Assembly (NCBI GenBank): GCA_039621445.1
Contig: CP154955.1
Coordinates: 59,861,564-59,925,563, forward strand
Length of the DNA: 64,000 nucleotides
Reading direction: 5' to 3'
DNA from: Euglena gracilis
Lineage: Eukaryota; Euglenida; Euglenophyceae; Euglenales
The notes beneath the pieces were generated by a model that worked only from the letters and a program-made list of their open reading frames with translations, did no database searches and was not told the DNA's origin. The translations under genes were made by a program, and so were the position numbers. Shown here in pieces: positions 42,105 through 51,999 of this stretch; position 1 is the stretch's first letter, and each line of letters opens with the position of its first letter.

Positions 42105-45100
42105 GCGCACCTGCGCATTCTTTTGTGACCAATTGCGTCGCCATCACTTGACGGGGCGGCACACCCGTCAGCTGAAACCCCTGGTACCAAAATGGGTACC
42201 ACCACCTTTGACCCCCGGGTTTTTTCCTGGGTGAACCGACTTTTTTCGTTTTGAAAATGATGGTTTATCACCTCCACCAACCGAGGGAAAAACCCCGTCA
42301 GCCGAAGGAGGTGCGACACAAAACGCTGTTTCACGAGGACAAACCCTCGTCAGGTGAAGACGTTGTACCTGCCGCTGTCCCCCCTGTTTTGTGGTGCCCA
42401 CTGAATGCGCAGGTGCGCATTCACCCCCCTCCCCGTTCCGGCCTTTTCCTGAAGTATTGGGCAATTATTGTGGCTCCCGGGGGGTGGTTGTGGGGTCTCT
42501 ATGGTTAGAGTGGAGGGGAGGTTCTGTCTGTGCCCTGTGCTGGAAGCAGGGCACGAGGGGGCGTTAGCGAATGTTTGGTGTGTGCGTGTGGTCTGCATTC
42601 AGAGAGTGGGGGTGGGTGTGTGTGTTTAAATGCACACCAGATGTCTGTATGGGAGGCCGCGATACCCTCAGGCTGCCTGCTGTTTGCCATTCCACACGGT
42701 GCACTGCACCCCTTTGCGACACATGCAGGCACAACATCCCTCCAGTGGTGCAGGCCGTCCGCTCCGCATGTGCCTTCTCATAGGCACCACGGCACATCAC
42801 CAACTGGGACCACCTGTGTTTAGGTGTGACGTTTGGGATGGGGTACTGGGTATGGAAGGGGGGGCTGGATTGCGCTCCTTTGTTGTGTATCACTTTACAT
42901 TGTGTAGCAGAAGGGAAGAAGGTAAAAAGAGGCGGAGCGAGCAGTCTTGGTGCGGAGGGAAAGGGGGACGGGTGTAGTAGCTTGGTGCCAGAGTGATCGC
43001 AAGGCTGCTGTGGGATGTTCATGCCTGTGCTGTGGGCGTGTTTGTGTGTGCACAAGTATGCGCACGTGCGCACTCTTGCGGCCATTCCTTCGCTGGCTGG
43101 CTGTGATTCCATCTGCAGGAGAGCAGGACAGGAGCAGCACTGGGCATCCACAAGAGTGCGCACTTGTGCATTTCGTGAGGGGGAGTGCGCATGTGCGCAT
43201 TCTCTGTGTTGTGGGGAGCTGTGCCTCGCACTCCTGAACCCAGTGCCAGCACAGCATTGTGGCAGGGCAACCCCCATGGTGCACTGCTGGCCTTTTAGTC
43301 AGCGATTTCAGAGGCATCTCATTGCACAGAAGGATGCCACCAGAGTAGGGTGTATGTCTCCCGGGCTGTGCCTCCACCTTGTGTGCTGGGTTGTTTGGCA
43401 TGGCCCTGTGCACCAACCTCCTCCAGGGTGCTTTAAGGGGAGACACAAGAAGGGAATGCGGATGTGAGTATTCACCCCGATGCCCCGTGTTTGACTGCAG
43501 CCACTGTGGATGAGGTGTGTTGAGAAGGTGTGTGCATGTGTGTTTTCTGTGGTCATCACAGCGGCCAGGGTTGTGTAGTTTTCAGTGCTGGAGCGTCCAC
43601 TCTGAGTGCATGAAAAATAAGGGTTCTATGTGGTGGATGATGTTTGTTGCCAACAAGGCCACTGGTGGTCCTCCTCTGCCGTGTTTCGTTCCAGGGCTGC
43701 CTCGTCCTCGTACACCATTCGATCCTCGCAGGGAGGTCTGCAGTTCGGTCGTGTGGTTTGAAACCCAGGCCAGGCGGTGGGAGTTGGCGTGGGTGGTGGC
43801 ATGCCCACCTGGGAGTGTAAAAATTCGGTGGTGTGGATGTAATTTTAAGAAAGGCACAGGACGCTTTTTTGCGCAATGCGCATTCGCTGGTTTTTTACTC
43901 ATGCCATGAAAGACCTCTGACCGCAGTTGGGAATTAGGGTGCCCGTCACTGAGGAATTTCCTCGGGCACCCTAATGTCCCTAATGTCCCTTATGTCCCTA
44001 ATGTCCCTAATGAGTCCCTTTCTCATCCGTTTTCCCATGGTGCGACACCGTGGAATACACAGGAAAAGGAGAACAGAAAAAGATTCCTGGGTTTGTCGGT
44101 AAGTTATTTTTGTGATGTGCGTGTGCCTGACTCACAGTCTCAAGGACCTGGAGAAATTTTGGGGCAAGGACTGACCAGTGGTGTTCGCTTCTTTGAGTCC
44201 GTTTGGATTGTGAAATAATTCCGTGTTTACAAACCGTTTTTGGGAATGATGCCGAAGGTGCTGACAGGCGTGTTTCGCTCTCCAGGTTCCAACCCAGTGA
44301 GCACCGTATGTGTGGAACCAGACACAGTCCCCTGCGTTGACCCTATGTGGGGCACAGTGCTCCTTGCACCGTGCACTGCAGCCCAACATAAGGTTGTTCT
44401 CCGCGCCCGTTGGCTGTGTGCTGCCATGCACGCTCTGGGGCGTGGGGCCGGACAACGTTGGCATCAATCGGCCCATCACCTCCCCCAGGTGGGGGACGGT
44501 TGCACATGCATAGTGACGTGCTCCACACGCTGATGAGAGCAGCGTAGGCTGGGCTGGGCACTGGACTGCAGCGGGTGAAGTCGCAGGTGCGCATTCTGAT
44601 TTGCTCAATGACTTGAGCTGCAGGGGGGCAGTTCCCCTGTCGCTGAAGGACATGGATTCGTGCCTTGACTCCTGCCGTCGCTCTGCCCAGGTTTTCCCCG
44701 CTGCTGCAGGTGTCGTGTTTCAGGGTGTGGTCTGGTCCAGCGGCATTGTTGCCAAGGGGTTATTCTGTTGGTTCATCTCCCCCCCACACACCCATGTTCT
44801 GCAAGCCCGAAACCACATCATAGCGGTGCACAGCTCGGATTCAGGGCAGGCAAACAACAGGCCACGCCCAGTACCTCCTTCAACATCAATGCGCGTGTGC
44901 GCGTTCCCCCTTCCCACAGCCTGTGTGCATTCCAAAAATGCGCACCTGCGCATTCTTTTGGGTTTCCAAAAAAATGTGCAGGTGCGCATTCTTCGGCCTT
45001 GATACTCAGTACCACCTTTATGGTCTTGACCTTGGGAGGGCTGTGTCCCTATGGCAGCAAGGAGCTCCTTCCCACACTCATCCCGGCTTCACCAGGTACT

Positions 45101-45420
45101 GCCCCCCGGAAGCCATCAGCACACATTGGTAAACACAAGGTGGCTCACCCAGGTCCAGGTTGGCCTGCGTCGCCCGTGTTCCGCATGTCGTGTGGAGTGT
45201 GCCGAGTGTGTGTCCAGCCACGTACTGTTCCACAGTCGTCGCGAAACAGCTGCAAACAGCATCATACGGAGTTGAAGCAATATACAAGGGAGTGGTCCCT
45301 GTGGTCGTGTAACGTCCAAACAGCTCATTTTTGTGGTGTTTTCCCCCGTCTGGAAGAGACATCAAACCATCCAGAATGCGCACCTGCGCACTCCGCCTCG
45401 GAATGCGCGGATGCGCATTT
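42105..45420. repeat. Dispersed 20-bp palindromes, about 13 copies
   Basis: Copies of GAATGCGCANNTGCGCATTC or close variants lie at 42105, 42403, 43059, 43154, 43183, 43454 (weak), 43871, 44582, 44888, 44937, 44973, 45374 and 45401. They are spaced irregularly by 28 to 700 bases and found only inside the 42059-45479 element. The half-site GCGCA-TGCGC resembles the binding consensus of animal NRF-1, which is only an analogy. Confidence 0.85.
43933..44012 (+). repeat. Perfect hairpin followed by 10-bp tandem repeat
   Basis: ATTAGGGTGCCCG (43933-43945) and CGGGCACCCTAAT (43963-43975) form a 13-bp perfect stem with a 17-base loop. Immediately after, TAATGTCCC-type units repeat about five times. 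Confidence 0.85.
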
Positions 45421-45479
45421 TCACTAAACTGCCAGAATTTTGTGACTCAAAAAGAAAAGGGCATTCCCGGCCGTCTAAG

Positions 45480-45640
45480 AGTATGGGGGGGGGATCGGCG
45501 AGCAGCCTTGTTTCCCCGCCTCCCAAATGCTCCAGTCCCCCCTGCAACCAGATGGCCAATATGCCAAGTGTCTGGGGGTGCCTGGCCGGGGGGGGGGGGA
45601 GTGTGGGGATGGGAGCTTTTGGGACCTGCCCGCCCTCTGC
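45480..45640 (+). repeat. Family F repeat, right part
   Basis: GAGCAGCCTTGTTTCCCCGC and CTCCCAAATGCTCCAGTC continue the repeat interrupted at 42058; compare GGCCAGCAGCCTTTTTCCCC at 46095. Confidence 0.75.
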
Positions 45641-45643
45641 CAG

Positions 45644-45810
45644 GTTTCGCCCGCCCTCCGGTTGGCTCGGCCCCGCTCTGGTCGGCGCCGTCTGAGCCGG
45701 CGGGGGAGGAGGGCTTGGCCGGCGGCGGCTCTGCCTCGGGTCGGTGGCCCGCGCCCGGCCGGCGCTGTCTTGCCCAGGCCCCCGCTGACCCACCGCTGGA
45801 GCCCCGCTCG
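45644..45810 (+). CDS. Predicted exon, Pro/Gly/Ala-rich
   Basis: Acceptor CTCTGCCAG and a strong donor CTCG/gtaggc. The open frame with two leading bases reads FARPPVGSAPLWSAPSEPAG, EEGLAGGGSASGRWPAPGRR and CLAQAPADPPLEPRS. A second frame is also open, so the reading is not certain. A family F repeat starts right at the donor. Confidence 0.42.
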
Positions 45811-46215
45811 GTAGGCTATCCAGCAGCCTTTTCCTATTCTGGATTCCTCCCCCATCAATCAATTTTAATTGACAAAAGCTTTGACAAATGCGGGACAAAA
45901 AAAAGCAGTGCCAAAACAGCAAAAAGATGGGATAAAAATGGTCGAAAATTGGTCAAGAAAGGGCTGCCAAGCAGAAATTGTGGCCAGAAGGGCAGAACTG
46001 TTCAGTATTATTGATTGGCCGATATAGGCAGTTCCTGCTTATTTCCTGTCCGGTCGGGCCCAATTCCAGCCAGACGAGGAATTATGGGGCGATTGGCCAG
46101 CAGCCTTTTTCCCCGCCTCCCAATTGTTCCAGTCTACCCTGGAACTGGACGGCTGCCTCCTGGCCTCCTATCCGTGTGGCAAACCTGCCAAGTGGTGTGT
46201 GGCCTGGGGGGGTTC
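45811..46215 (+). repeat. Family F repeat, uninterrupted copy
   Basis: Aligns with 41757-42058 plus 45480-45640 and reads straight through GACGAGGAATTATGGGGCG, giving the empty site for the 3.4-kb insertion. Confidence 0.85.
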
Positions 46216-46660
46216 TCCACAGTTGAGGGTGTCTATGGTGAGGGCTGGGCTGTCCAGGCTCTGGCAAAACGATGCACGGCATCGCTGTCTCGTGTTTGGT
46301 TTTCCGAGATCAGCCCCAGGGGAGTGGTGTGGTGTGGTGTGGTTTGGTGCATGTGGCTGTGGTGCGTGTGGTGCGTGTGTGCGTGTGTGCACACGGATTG
46401 TTGATGCTCCTTTTATTTATTTGGTTTTTTGCACTGGAAAGCAATATTTCTTTCATTTGGAGAATCAAGGTTATTACGACATTAAATGCCTTACTCCTTG
46501 CCTTATTGCTGCTTTATTATAGACCGACCACCCCATAGGGGGTCAGACCGGGTTGGTGGGCGGGGGGTACATTTTGGGGAGGTAGATACCCAGTGATGTT
46601 GCAGCTTGGTACTCGCCAGGGTGGGAGGGGGCGGATCCTGAACCACTTGCTGTTAACTTA
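46216..46660. other. Stretch without a recognised gene
   Basis: Includes a short GT/GGTGTG patch at 46320-46395. No gene seen. Confidence 0.45.
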
Positions 46661-47357
46661 CAGTGTGCCAAAAATTTTTTTATACCCTAATGCCAAAAAA
46701 GTTTTTATACCCCTCAGACGAAAAAAATAAAAAAATGATTTTTTCTTTGGTTAAAAATATGCCTTGTGCCATGGGTCGGGGGGCCACAATGGGTGATAGG
46801 CAGAGCAAGGTGGCGCCTGCACCATATGCTGTACGCTCCCAAAGGTTGTTCAGCAGTGTGTGTGACCTCCTTTGGCCACCAGCACGGCATGCATGCAGGC
46901 AGGCAGGCTTTTGTACAGTTTCAAAAAGGAGTCCTGGGGTATCCCCAGGAATGCTTGCCCTTGCGTATGGCCTCCCAGAGGGAGGTTTTGTTGCTGCATG
47001 CCCGCTGACCCAGCCTGCTAACCACTTGCGGCCAGAGGTTTTCAGTCAGTCTTCTGGTGCACGTGGCAGTTGTTGGTGGTGGGCAGCCCGGGGGAGTGGG
47101 GGGGGAGGGGTGGCTGAGCGTATGAGCCAGACCTGACCGAAGCTACAGCAACAAAACTGCTGGAAATACGTCCCTTGAGCAGTTGTATTCACACGTGCGC
47201 GCGCACACACACCCACACCCACACCCACACTCACTTGCACACGCACAAACATGTGTGAAGCCGATTTCAGGAGAAGAATGCACGTGCAAGTCGGAGACCC
47301 TCTCCACGACAACGTTTCCCGGCCAAATTGGCCAAATCCTGCTTTCACCAAATATCC

Positions 47358-47720
47358 CTAATGACCAAACTGTCCAATCTCCCCCCCACCCTGCCCTGGG
47401 CAGGGTTCAGCCAGAAGACTGCATTCAATAACGTTCAGGTCAGGTGAGTTTGGTGGCCAGGCCCCGTTGTTGAACAACCTGACACCCTTATCGTTCAGCC
47501 AGTCCTGTGTCGACCTACTTTTGTGCACCGGTGCCCCATCTTGTTGGAATTGGTATTTGCTCGCCCTGAAGAGCAGAATTTGAAATCTACCGGCAAACAG
47601 GATGGGCACACCGAGGATTGATGAAATGGAGGGAGTCGCTCAAAATTATTTGAAAAGCTGCAGAATCCACTATTTCTGGACACCTCCTAAATGCAATCCT
47701 CCCCTTTCCGTTGATAGCAG
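47358..47720 (-). pseudogene. Tc1/mariner transposase, catalytic part, broken
   Basis: The minus strand reads KYQFQQDGAPVHKSRS and WPPNSPDLNVIE, the hallmark second Asp and the SPDLN-IE motif of Tc1/mariner DDE transposases. By hand count 37 residues separate QQD and the final Glu, against 34 in classic Tc1. Upstream, VWAAINGKGRIAF in another frame matches the family's VW-A-I--KG strand, so a frameshift lies between. No N-terminal DNA-binding domain was recognised. Confidence 0.9.
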
Positions 47721-48269
47721 CCCACACCCTAGATCCATTTAGTGACCCCTGGGGGGGGGACACTTTTTCCGGGGCCCAAACCCACCCACCTACTGCAATT
47801 CACCAAAAATTTCAAAAATTAAACCGCTTGGCAGTGGCAGTCTGTGATTTTTTAAGACGAGAAGGTCTTCAGGTTGCGGCTCCACAAACAAGTGCGATGT
47901 TGGTGACCGGAGAACTCCATCCGTTGGGATCGTCCAAGGTGTCATGGTCTGAGCCATAGATTCATTTAACACCTGTGTAACTCCTCCCTCCTGGGGGGGG
48001 GGGTCGTGGGTGGCTGGGTTGTTGGTGTGCAAGTGAGTGTGGGTGTGGGTGTGGGTGTGTGTGCGCGCACGTGTGAATACAACTGCTCAAGGGACGTATT
48101 TCCAGCAGTTTTGTTGCTGTAGCTTCGGTCAGGTCTGGCTCATACGCTCAGCCACCCCTCCCCCCCCACTCCCCCGGGCTGCCCACCACCAACAACTGCC
48201 ACGTGCACCAGAAGACTGACTGAAAACCTCTGGCCGCAAGTGGTTAGCAGGCTGGGTCAGCGGGCATGC

Positions 48270-48410
48270 AGCAACAAAACCTCCCTCTGGGAGGCCATAC
48301 GGCAAGCATTCCTGGGGATACCCCAGGACTCCGTTTTGAAACTGTACAAAAGCCTGCCTGCCTGCATGCATGCCGTGCTGGTGGCCAAAGGAGGTCACAC
48401 ACACTGCTGA
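48270..48410 (+). pseudogene. Transposase C-terminal part in the right arm
   Basis: Reads SNKTSLWEAIRQAFLGIPQD, LYKSLPACMHAVLVAKGGH, THC and TGA. This matches the usual C terminus of Tc1-like transposases (NLW, IPQD, Arg/His and GGHT). It is on the plus strand because the arm is inverted; the left arm holds a minus-strand copy broken by a small insertion near 46970. Confidence 0.85.
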
Positions 48411-48710
48411 ACAACCTTTGGGAGCGTACAGCATATGGTGCAGACGCCACCTTGCTCTGCCCATCACCCGTTGTGGCCCCCCAACCCATGGCACAAGGCA
48501 TATGTTTAACCAAAAAAAAATCATTTTTTATTTTTTTCGTCTGAGGGGTATAAAAACTTTTTTGGCTTTAGGGTATAAAAACTTTTTTGGCACACTGTAT
48601 TTGTTATTTCATGCATGCCACATTTTTTTCGGGCCTTGAGCGTTCCCCAACCGCCCAACGGCCCTGTATGCGGGCGAGGGCTTGGTTGCAGGTGGGCAGG
48701 CTGGCCCACC

Positions 48711-49020
48711 CAGGGCGGTCCATAAGGGACGGGAAGTTTTTTTTTTTTTTCGTTAAGGACCGCCCCTTAAGGACCGCCCCCCCGACCAAGGATCACCGGG
48801 ACTTGAACGGGGGTCGAAAACCAAAAAGTCGAAAAACGCAATTTTTGACGCTATGGGCGGATGGGCGATGTTCCAAAAGTGCCAGGAATCACTTTTTTTC
48901 CCGAAGTCGACCTGTTTCGGGCAAAATACGGCCACTTTTCGGTCATGGATTTTCAAAAAAATTTTCTCGGCTGTGCCGGGACGGGATTTTTTTTTTTTTT
49001 TTTGCTTAAGGACCGCCCTG
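48711..49020 (+). mobile_element. hAT-like MITE family A, reference copy
   Basis: Termini CAGGGCGGTCCATAAGG and, inverted, CAGGGCGGTCCTTAAGC. GGCCCACC flanks both sides exactly (48703-48710 and 49021-49028). The left 70 bases contain an extra internal copy of the terminus (GTTAAGGACCGCCCC twice). Length 310 bp, no coding region. Confidence 0.95.
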
Positions 49021-49046
49021 GGCCCACCACAGGGATTCCAACACAC

Positions 49047-49266
49047 AGTATGCGGCACACCGTGCACACCGTGCACCTGTGCACACCATGCGTCTTTCAG
49101 TGCCAATTCTTTTGCAGAAAAAAAATCAAAAAATCCATGCAGAACCCAAAAAAAACAAGAAGAATCAAATTCAATTTAAATGAAAAAGAATACCAGTCAA
49201 ATTTCATTGAAGGTGTGCACGGTGTGCACGGTGTTCGGCACACCGTGCCGCACACCGTGCGTCAGC
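49047..49266. repeat. Inverted pair of GCACACCGTGC clusters
   Basis: GCACACCGTGCACACCGTGC at 49053 onward and the reverse orientation GGTGTGCACGGTGTGCACGG at 49213 onward flank about 115 AT-rich bases. Both clusters contain several overlapping 10- to 12-bp palindromes. Confidence 0.75.
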
Positions 49267-49297
49267 GTCCACCACCCGGCCCCGGGGGGCTGGCGCC

Positions 49298-49420
49298 ATG
49301 TCGGACTGGGAGGCAGCCTCCGGCAGCCACCTGCCACAGCTGGATGGCCGCTACGCGCTGTGCCGCCCCTCGCTCCCCCTTCCCAGCCCCGCCATCAACC
49401 TCCACCCCTCAGCACATGGC
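49298..49420 (+). CDS. Predicted first exon, low confidence
   Basis: ATG at 49298 in GCGCCATGT, then SDWEAASGSHLPQLDGRYAL, CRPSLPLPSPAINLHPSA. The composition looks coding and could be the 5' end of the gene whose exons continue to 63833. The 3' border is lost where a family A repeat begins. Two other frames are open. Confidence 0.4.
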
Positions 49421-49755
49421 GCCCCACAAGGATTGGATTGGATTGATGGCGCCCCACAAGGGACGGAACACTTTTTTTCCCCTCATGGACCGCCCCCGGA
49501 GGACCTCCCTTGGGCCTAAGGGCCAGCCAACGGCCTGCCTGGGGGTCGAACGGGTTCAAATATTAAGAAGTCGAAAAACGCATTTTTTTGTCGTCTTGGG
49601 AGCTTTGGGTATGGTGTTAGGATGCCAGAAATCACTTTTTGCCACTGGAGTCGACCGGTGTTTGCCGAAATATGGCCATTTTTCTCCACATTTTCCTGTG
49701 GATTTTTCATCGAATGTGTTGTGGCGAGCCTTTTTTTTTGCCCTGCTTCAGCATT
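49421..49755 (+). repeat. hAT-like MITE family A, diverged copy
   Basis: GATGGCGCCCCACAAGGGAC occupies the place of the terminus and is preceded by a partial duplicate. AAGGGCCAGCCAACGGCC, TATGGTGTTAGGATGCC and AGTCGACCGGTGTTTGCC follow the family order. Confidence 0.65.
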
Positions 49756-50160
49756 GCTCAAACCCTTCACACAGGGGAGCGGATGTGGCCAGAGAAGTTT
49801 GGAGGCTCCCAAGAAATTCACATAATTGTTTTGCAGTCCGCTTCACATGTTTTCCGCGTTTTCGAGAAAGTCACTCCTTGTGAACAGAAGAGCCTCATTG
49901 CAGCTTTTCTGAGACGATTCACATCGATCTTTTTTAACTTCCTGCAAGAAATCCAGCAACGTTTGTCGCGAGTGGGTGCCTCGCTATGACCACTTTTTAA
50001 TTTTTTGATTTTTAAACCTTTTTTTTGAAGGTTATCACTGGTTAATGCGCTGCACTCCCCCTGGTCAAGCTTTTGATGGGCATTCCCATTCTGATTACCT
50101 TTGCCCCTGCGCTGGTTCTGTGCATTGTTGTTAAATATACAATAATAATGGTTATAATAA
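49756..50160. other. Probable intron, nothing recognised
   Basis: AT-rich mixed sequence without repeats or a splice-bounded coding block. Confidence 0.45.
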
Positions 50161-50189
50161 TGTTTTCATAAATAAACAAATAAATACAT

Positions 50190-50193
50190 ACAT

Positions 50194-50284
<91 letters not shown>

Positions 50285-50697
50285 TACATACATACATACA
50301 TACATACATACATACATACATACACACACACATACATACATACATACATACATACATACATACATACATACATACATACATACATACATACATACATACA
50401 TACACACACACATACATACATACATACATACATACATGCATACATACATACATACATACATACATACATACATACATACATGCATACATACATACATGCA
50501 TACATACATACATACATACATACATACATGCATACATACATACATGCATACATACATACATACATACATACATACATACATAGATCGATAGATAGATCAA
50601 CAGATAGATAGATAGATAGATTGACAGATAATAGACAGATAGATAAATGAATAAATAAACAAATAAATAAAATAGACAGACAGACAAACAAACAGAC

Positions 50698-50752
<55 letters not shown>

Positions 50753-50780
50753 TAGATAAATAAATGAATAAATAAGATTT
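50190..50780 (+). repeat. (GACA)n, (CATA)n, (GATA)n tetranucleotide complex
   Basis: GACA units to 50282, CATA units with CACA and CATG variants to 50581, then GATA/GACA/AATA units to about 50780. Long Met/Tyr/Val/Cys frames here are artefacts. Confidence 0.97.
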
Positions 50781-50928
50781 AACTTAATAAGTAAATACAC
50801 AAGAATAATTTACATAACACAGTATAATAATATAATAATGAAATATACATGTAATATTTTTTTCTCTGCACTCCCCCCCTGGCTTGCTGCCCCCTCCCCC
50901 CCCCCCCGGTGCTGGAGTCCCCCCCCAA

Positions 50929-51180
50929 ATGGCTGCCTTGCCGGGCAGCACAGGCCCCGTTCGCCAGCCCGGGCGCATCCCACCGGTCCAGCGGCCCGCG
51001 GTCCCCCTCGGCTTCCTGCCGGAGCTGCCCAAGGGGAGCCCGCCGAGAGACCCTCGCCCCGGCCACGGCCTCCTTTCGGCGGTGGAAACCTTTGTGGCGT
51101 CTGAGCGCACCCGCCTGCCTGCGGATGACGGGCGAACGTGCATCCCTGCGTCTGTGTGTGACAGGCATGCGGCAGTCCGT
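50929..51180 (+). CDS. Predicted exon, proline-rich then helical
   Basis: An open frame with ATG at 50929 (AAATGG context) reads MAALPGSTGPVRQPGRIPPV, GFLPELPKGSPPRDPRPGHG and LLSAVETFVASERTRLPADD. The poly-pyrimidine sequence before it could be an acceptor, so ATG may not be the start. The donor is not determined; the frame stays open to 51312. Confidence 0.42.
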
Positions 51181-51240
51181 TGGGGACGGGATTCTTCCCA
51201 TCCCTTTTGTTTCTTTTTTCCCCTTTTTCGCCCCATTTTT

Positions 51241-51397
51241 TTGTTAAAGACTCTTGGCCCTCAGGCCAGCCGACGACCGGTCTGGGGTCGGACGGGGTCA
51301 AAAATTAAATAGTCAAAAACACACGGACATTCTTTCCTCTGGCTTTTGCATTGAATGCGGTGGGACGGGAAAGGTTTTACACTCAAGCGCCGCCCGG
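51241..51397 (+). repeat. hAT-like MITE family A, internally deleted
   Basis: TTAAAGACTCTTGG, GGGTCGGACGGGGTC, TAGTCAAAAACACACGG jumps directly to TTTGCATTGAATGCGGTGGG and ACGGGA, then CAAGCGCCGCCC. Confidence 0.65.
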
Positions 51398-51410
51398 GAA
51401 AGACCGGCAT

Positions 51411-51575
51411 ATGTTACGCACATGTTACGCACATGTTACGTACATGTCACGCACATGTTACACACATGTTACGTACATGTCACGCACATGTTACACACAT
51501 GTTACGTACATGTCACGCACATGTTACGCACATGTTACGCACTTGTTACGCACTTGTTACGCACATTCCACGCAC
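51411..51575 (+). repeat. 11-bp minisatellite, about 15 units
   Basis: Head-to-tail ATGTTACGCAC with ATGTTACGTAC, ATGTCACGCAC and ATGTTACACAC variants. There are no unique spacers, so it is not a CRISPR array. Confidence 0.95.
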
Positions 51576-51780
51576 GCGATGCCAGGGCTGCGCATCAGTG
51601 CGACCTCGGAAGAATCATGCATTTCGGTTCTCCTTTCTCCTCGGCACCCAGCGGCTCTCTCATTCCGCTGAGCCCCACGTCTTCAGGTGATTCCTCCCAC
51701 CCGGGCCTTTTCCTGTGTGCTCCTGCGGCAAGGCACACACTGTGCCGCTCTGGGCATCGAAAGCGATCTGCACCCTGGAT

Positions 51781-51990
51781 CAGATATTTTTTTTTAAGTT
51801 TTGTGACCCGGGGGGGGGGGGGCGTGGGTCCTGGCCGAGCCCCCCCGTGGGGGGGGTTGGGTCGAGTGGGTTTTCTTCTATTTTCGGCGTGAAGCCCCGA
51901 AAATTTTTGGACCCCAGAATTGACCCCCCGAAGTCCCCCCCCCCCCCTAGGGGGTGGGTGGGGACCCCCCCCTCTGGGTCCTAAAAAAAC
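51781..51990. repeat. Family D repeat
   Basis: CAGATATTTTTTTTTAAG, GAAAATTTTTGGACCCC and GAATTGACCCCCCG match 31134-31345. No target duplication was found. Confidence 0.6.
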
Positions 51991-51999
51991 AACCAGCAT

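Larger units (their letters stand above)
42059..45479. mobile_element. 3.4-kb inverted-repeat element with many palindromes
   Basis: Bounded by an exact 19-bp inverted repeat, CTTAGACGGCCGGGAATGC at 42059-42077 and its complement at 45461-45479. It splits a family F repeat; flanks ACTAT and AGTAT suggest a short (about 5 bp) target duplication. Composition is GT-rich and differs from the surroundings, and none of the common repeat families occurs inside. Several minus-strand frames (43556-43902, 44132-44653, 45078-45383) have varied residues but share no motif I know. The superfamily is unknown. Confidence 0.75.
46661..48597 (-). mobile_element. Decayed Tc1/mariner-type transposon
   Basis: Ends are CAGTGTGCCAAAAA in inverted orientation, flanked by TA on both sides (46659-46660 and 48598-48599), the target duplication of this superfamily. 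The inverted arms are unusually long, 46661-47238 and 48030-48597, with over 90 percent identity by eye. The centre encodes the catalytic part of the transposase on the minus strand. Confidence 0.93.

Noticed and set aside
43556-45383. Retrovirus-like or LTR retrotransposon polyprotein on the minus strand of the 3.4-kb element
   Set aside because: Phrases such as GDCVWFHT recall integrase C termini, but there are no protease, reverse transcriptase or integrase motifs, and the ends are inverted rather than direct repeats.
50042-50691. Three overlapping ~175-residue minus-strand frames of MYVC repeats
   Set aside because: Translation of CATA/GACA tetranucleotide repeats.
51411-51575. Possible CRISPR array
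   Set aside because: Units are contiguous 11-mers without unique spacers, in eukaryotic DNA.
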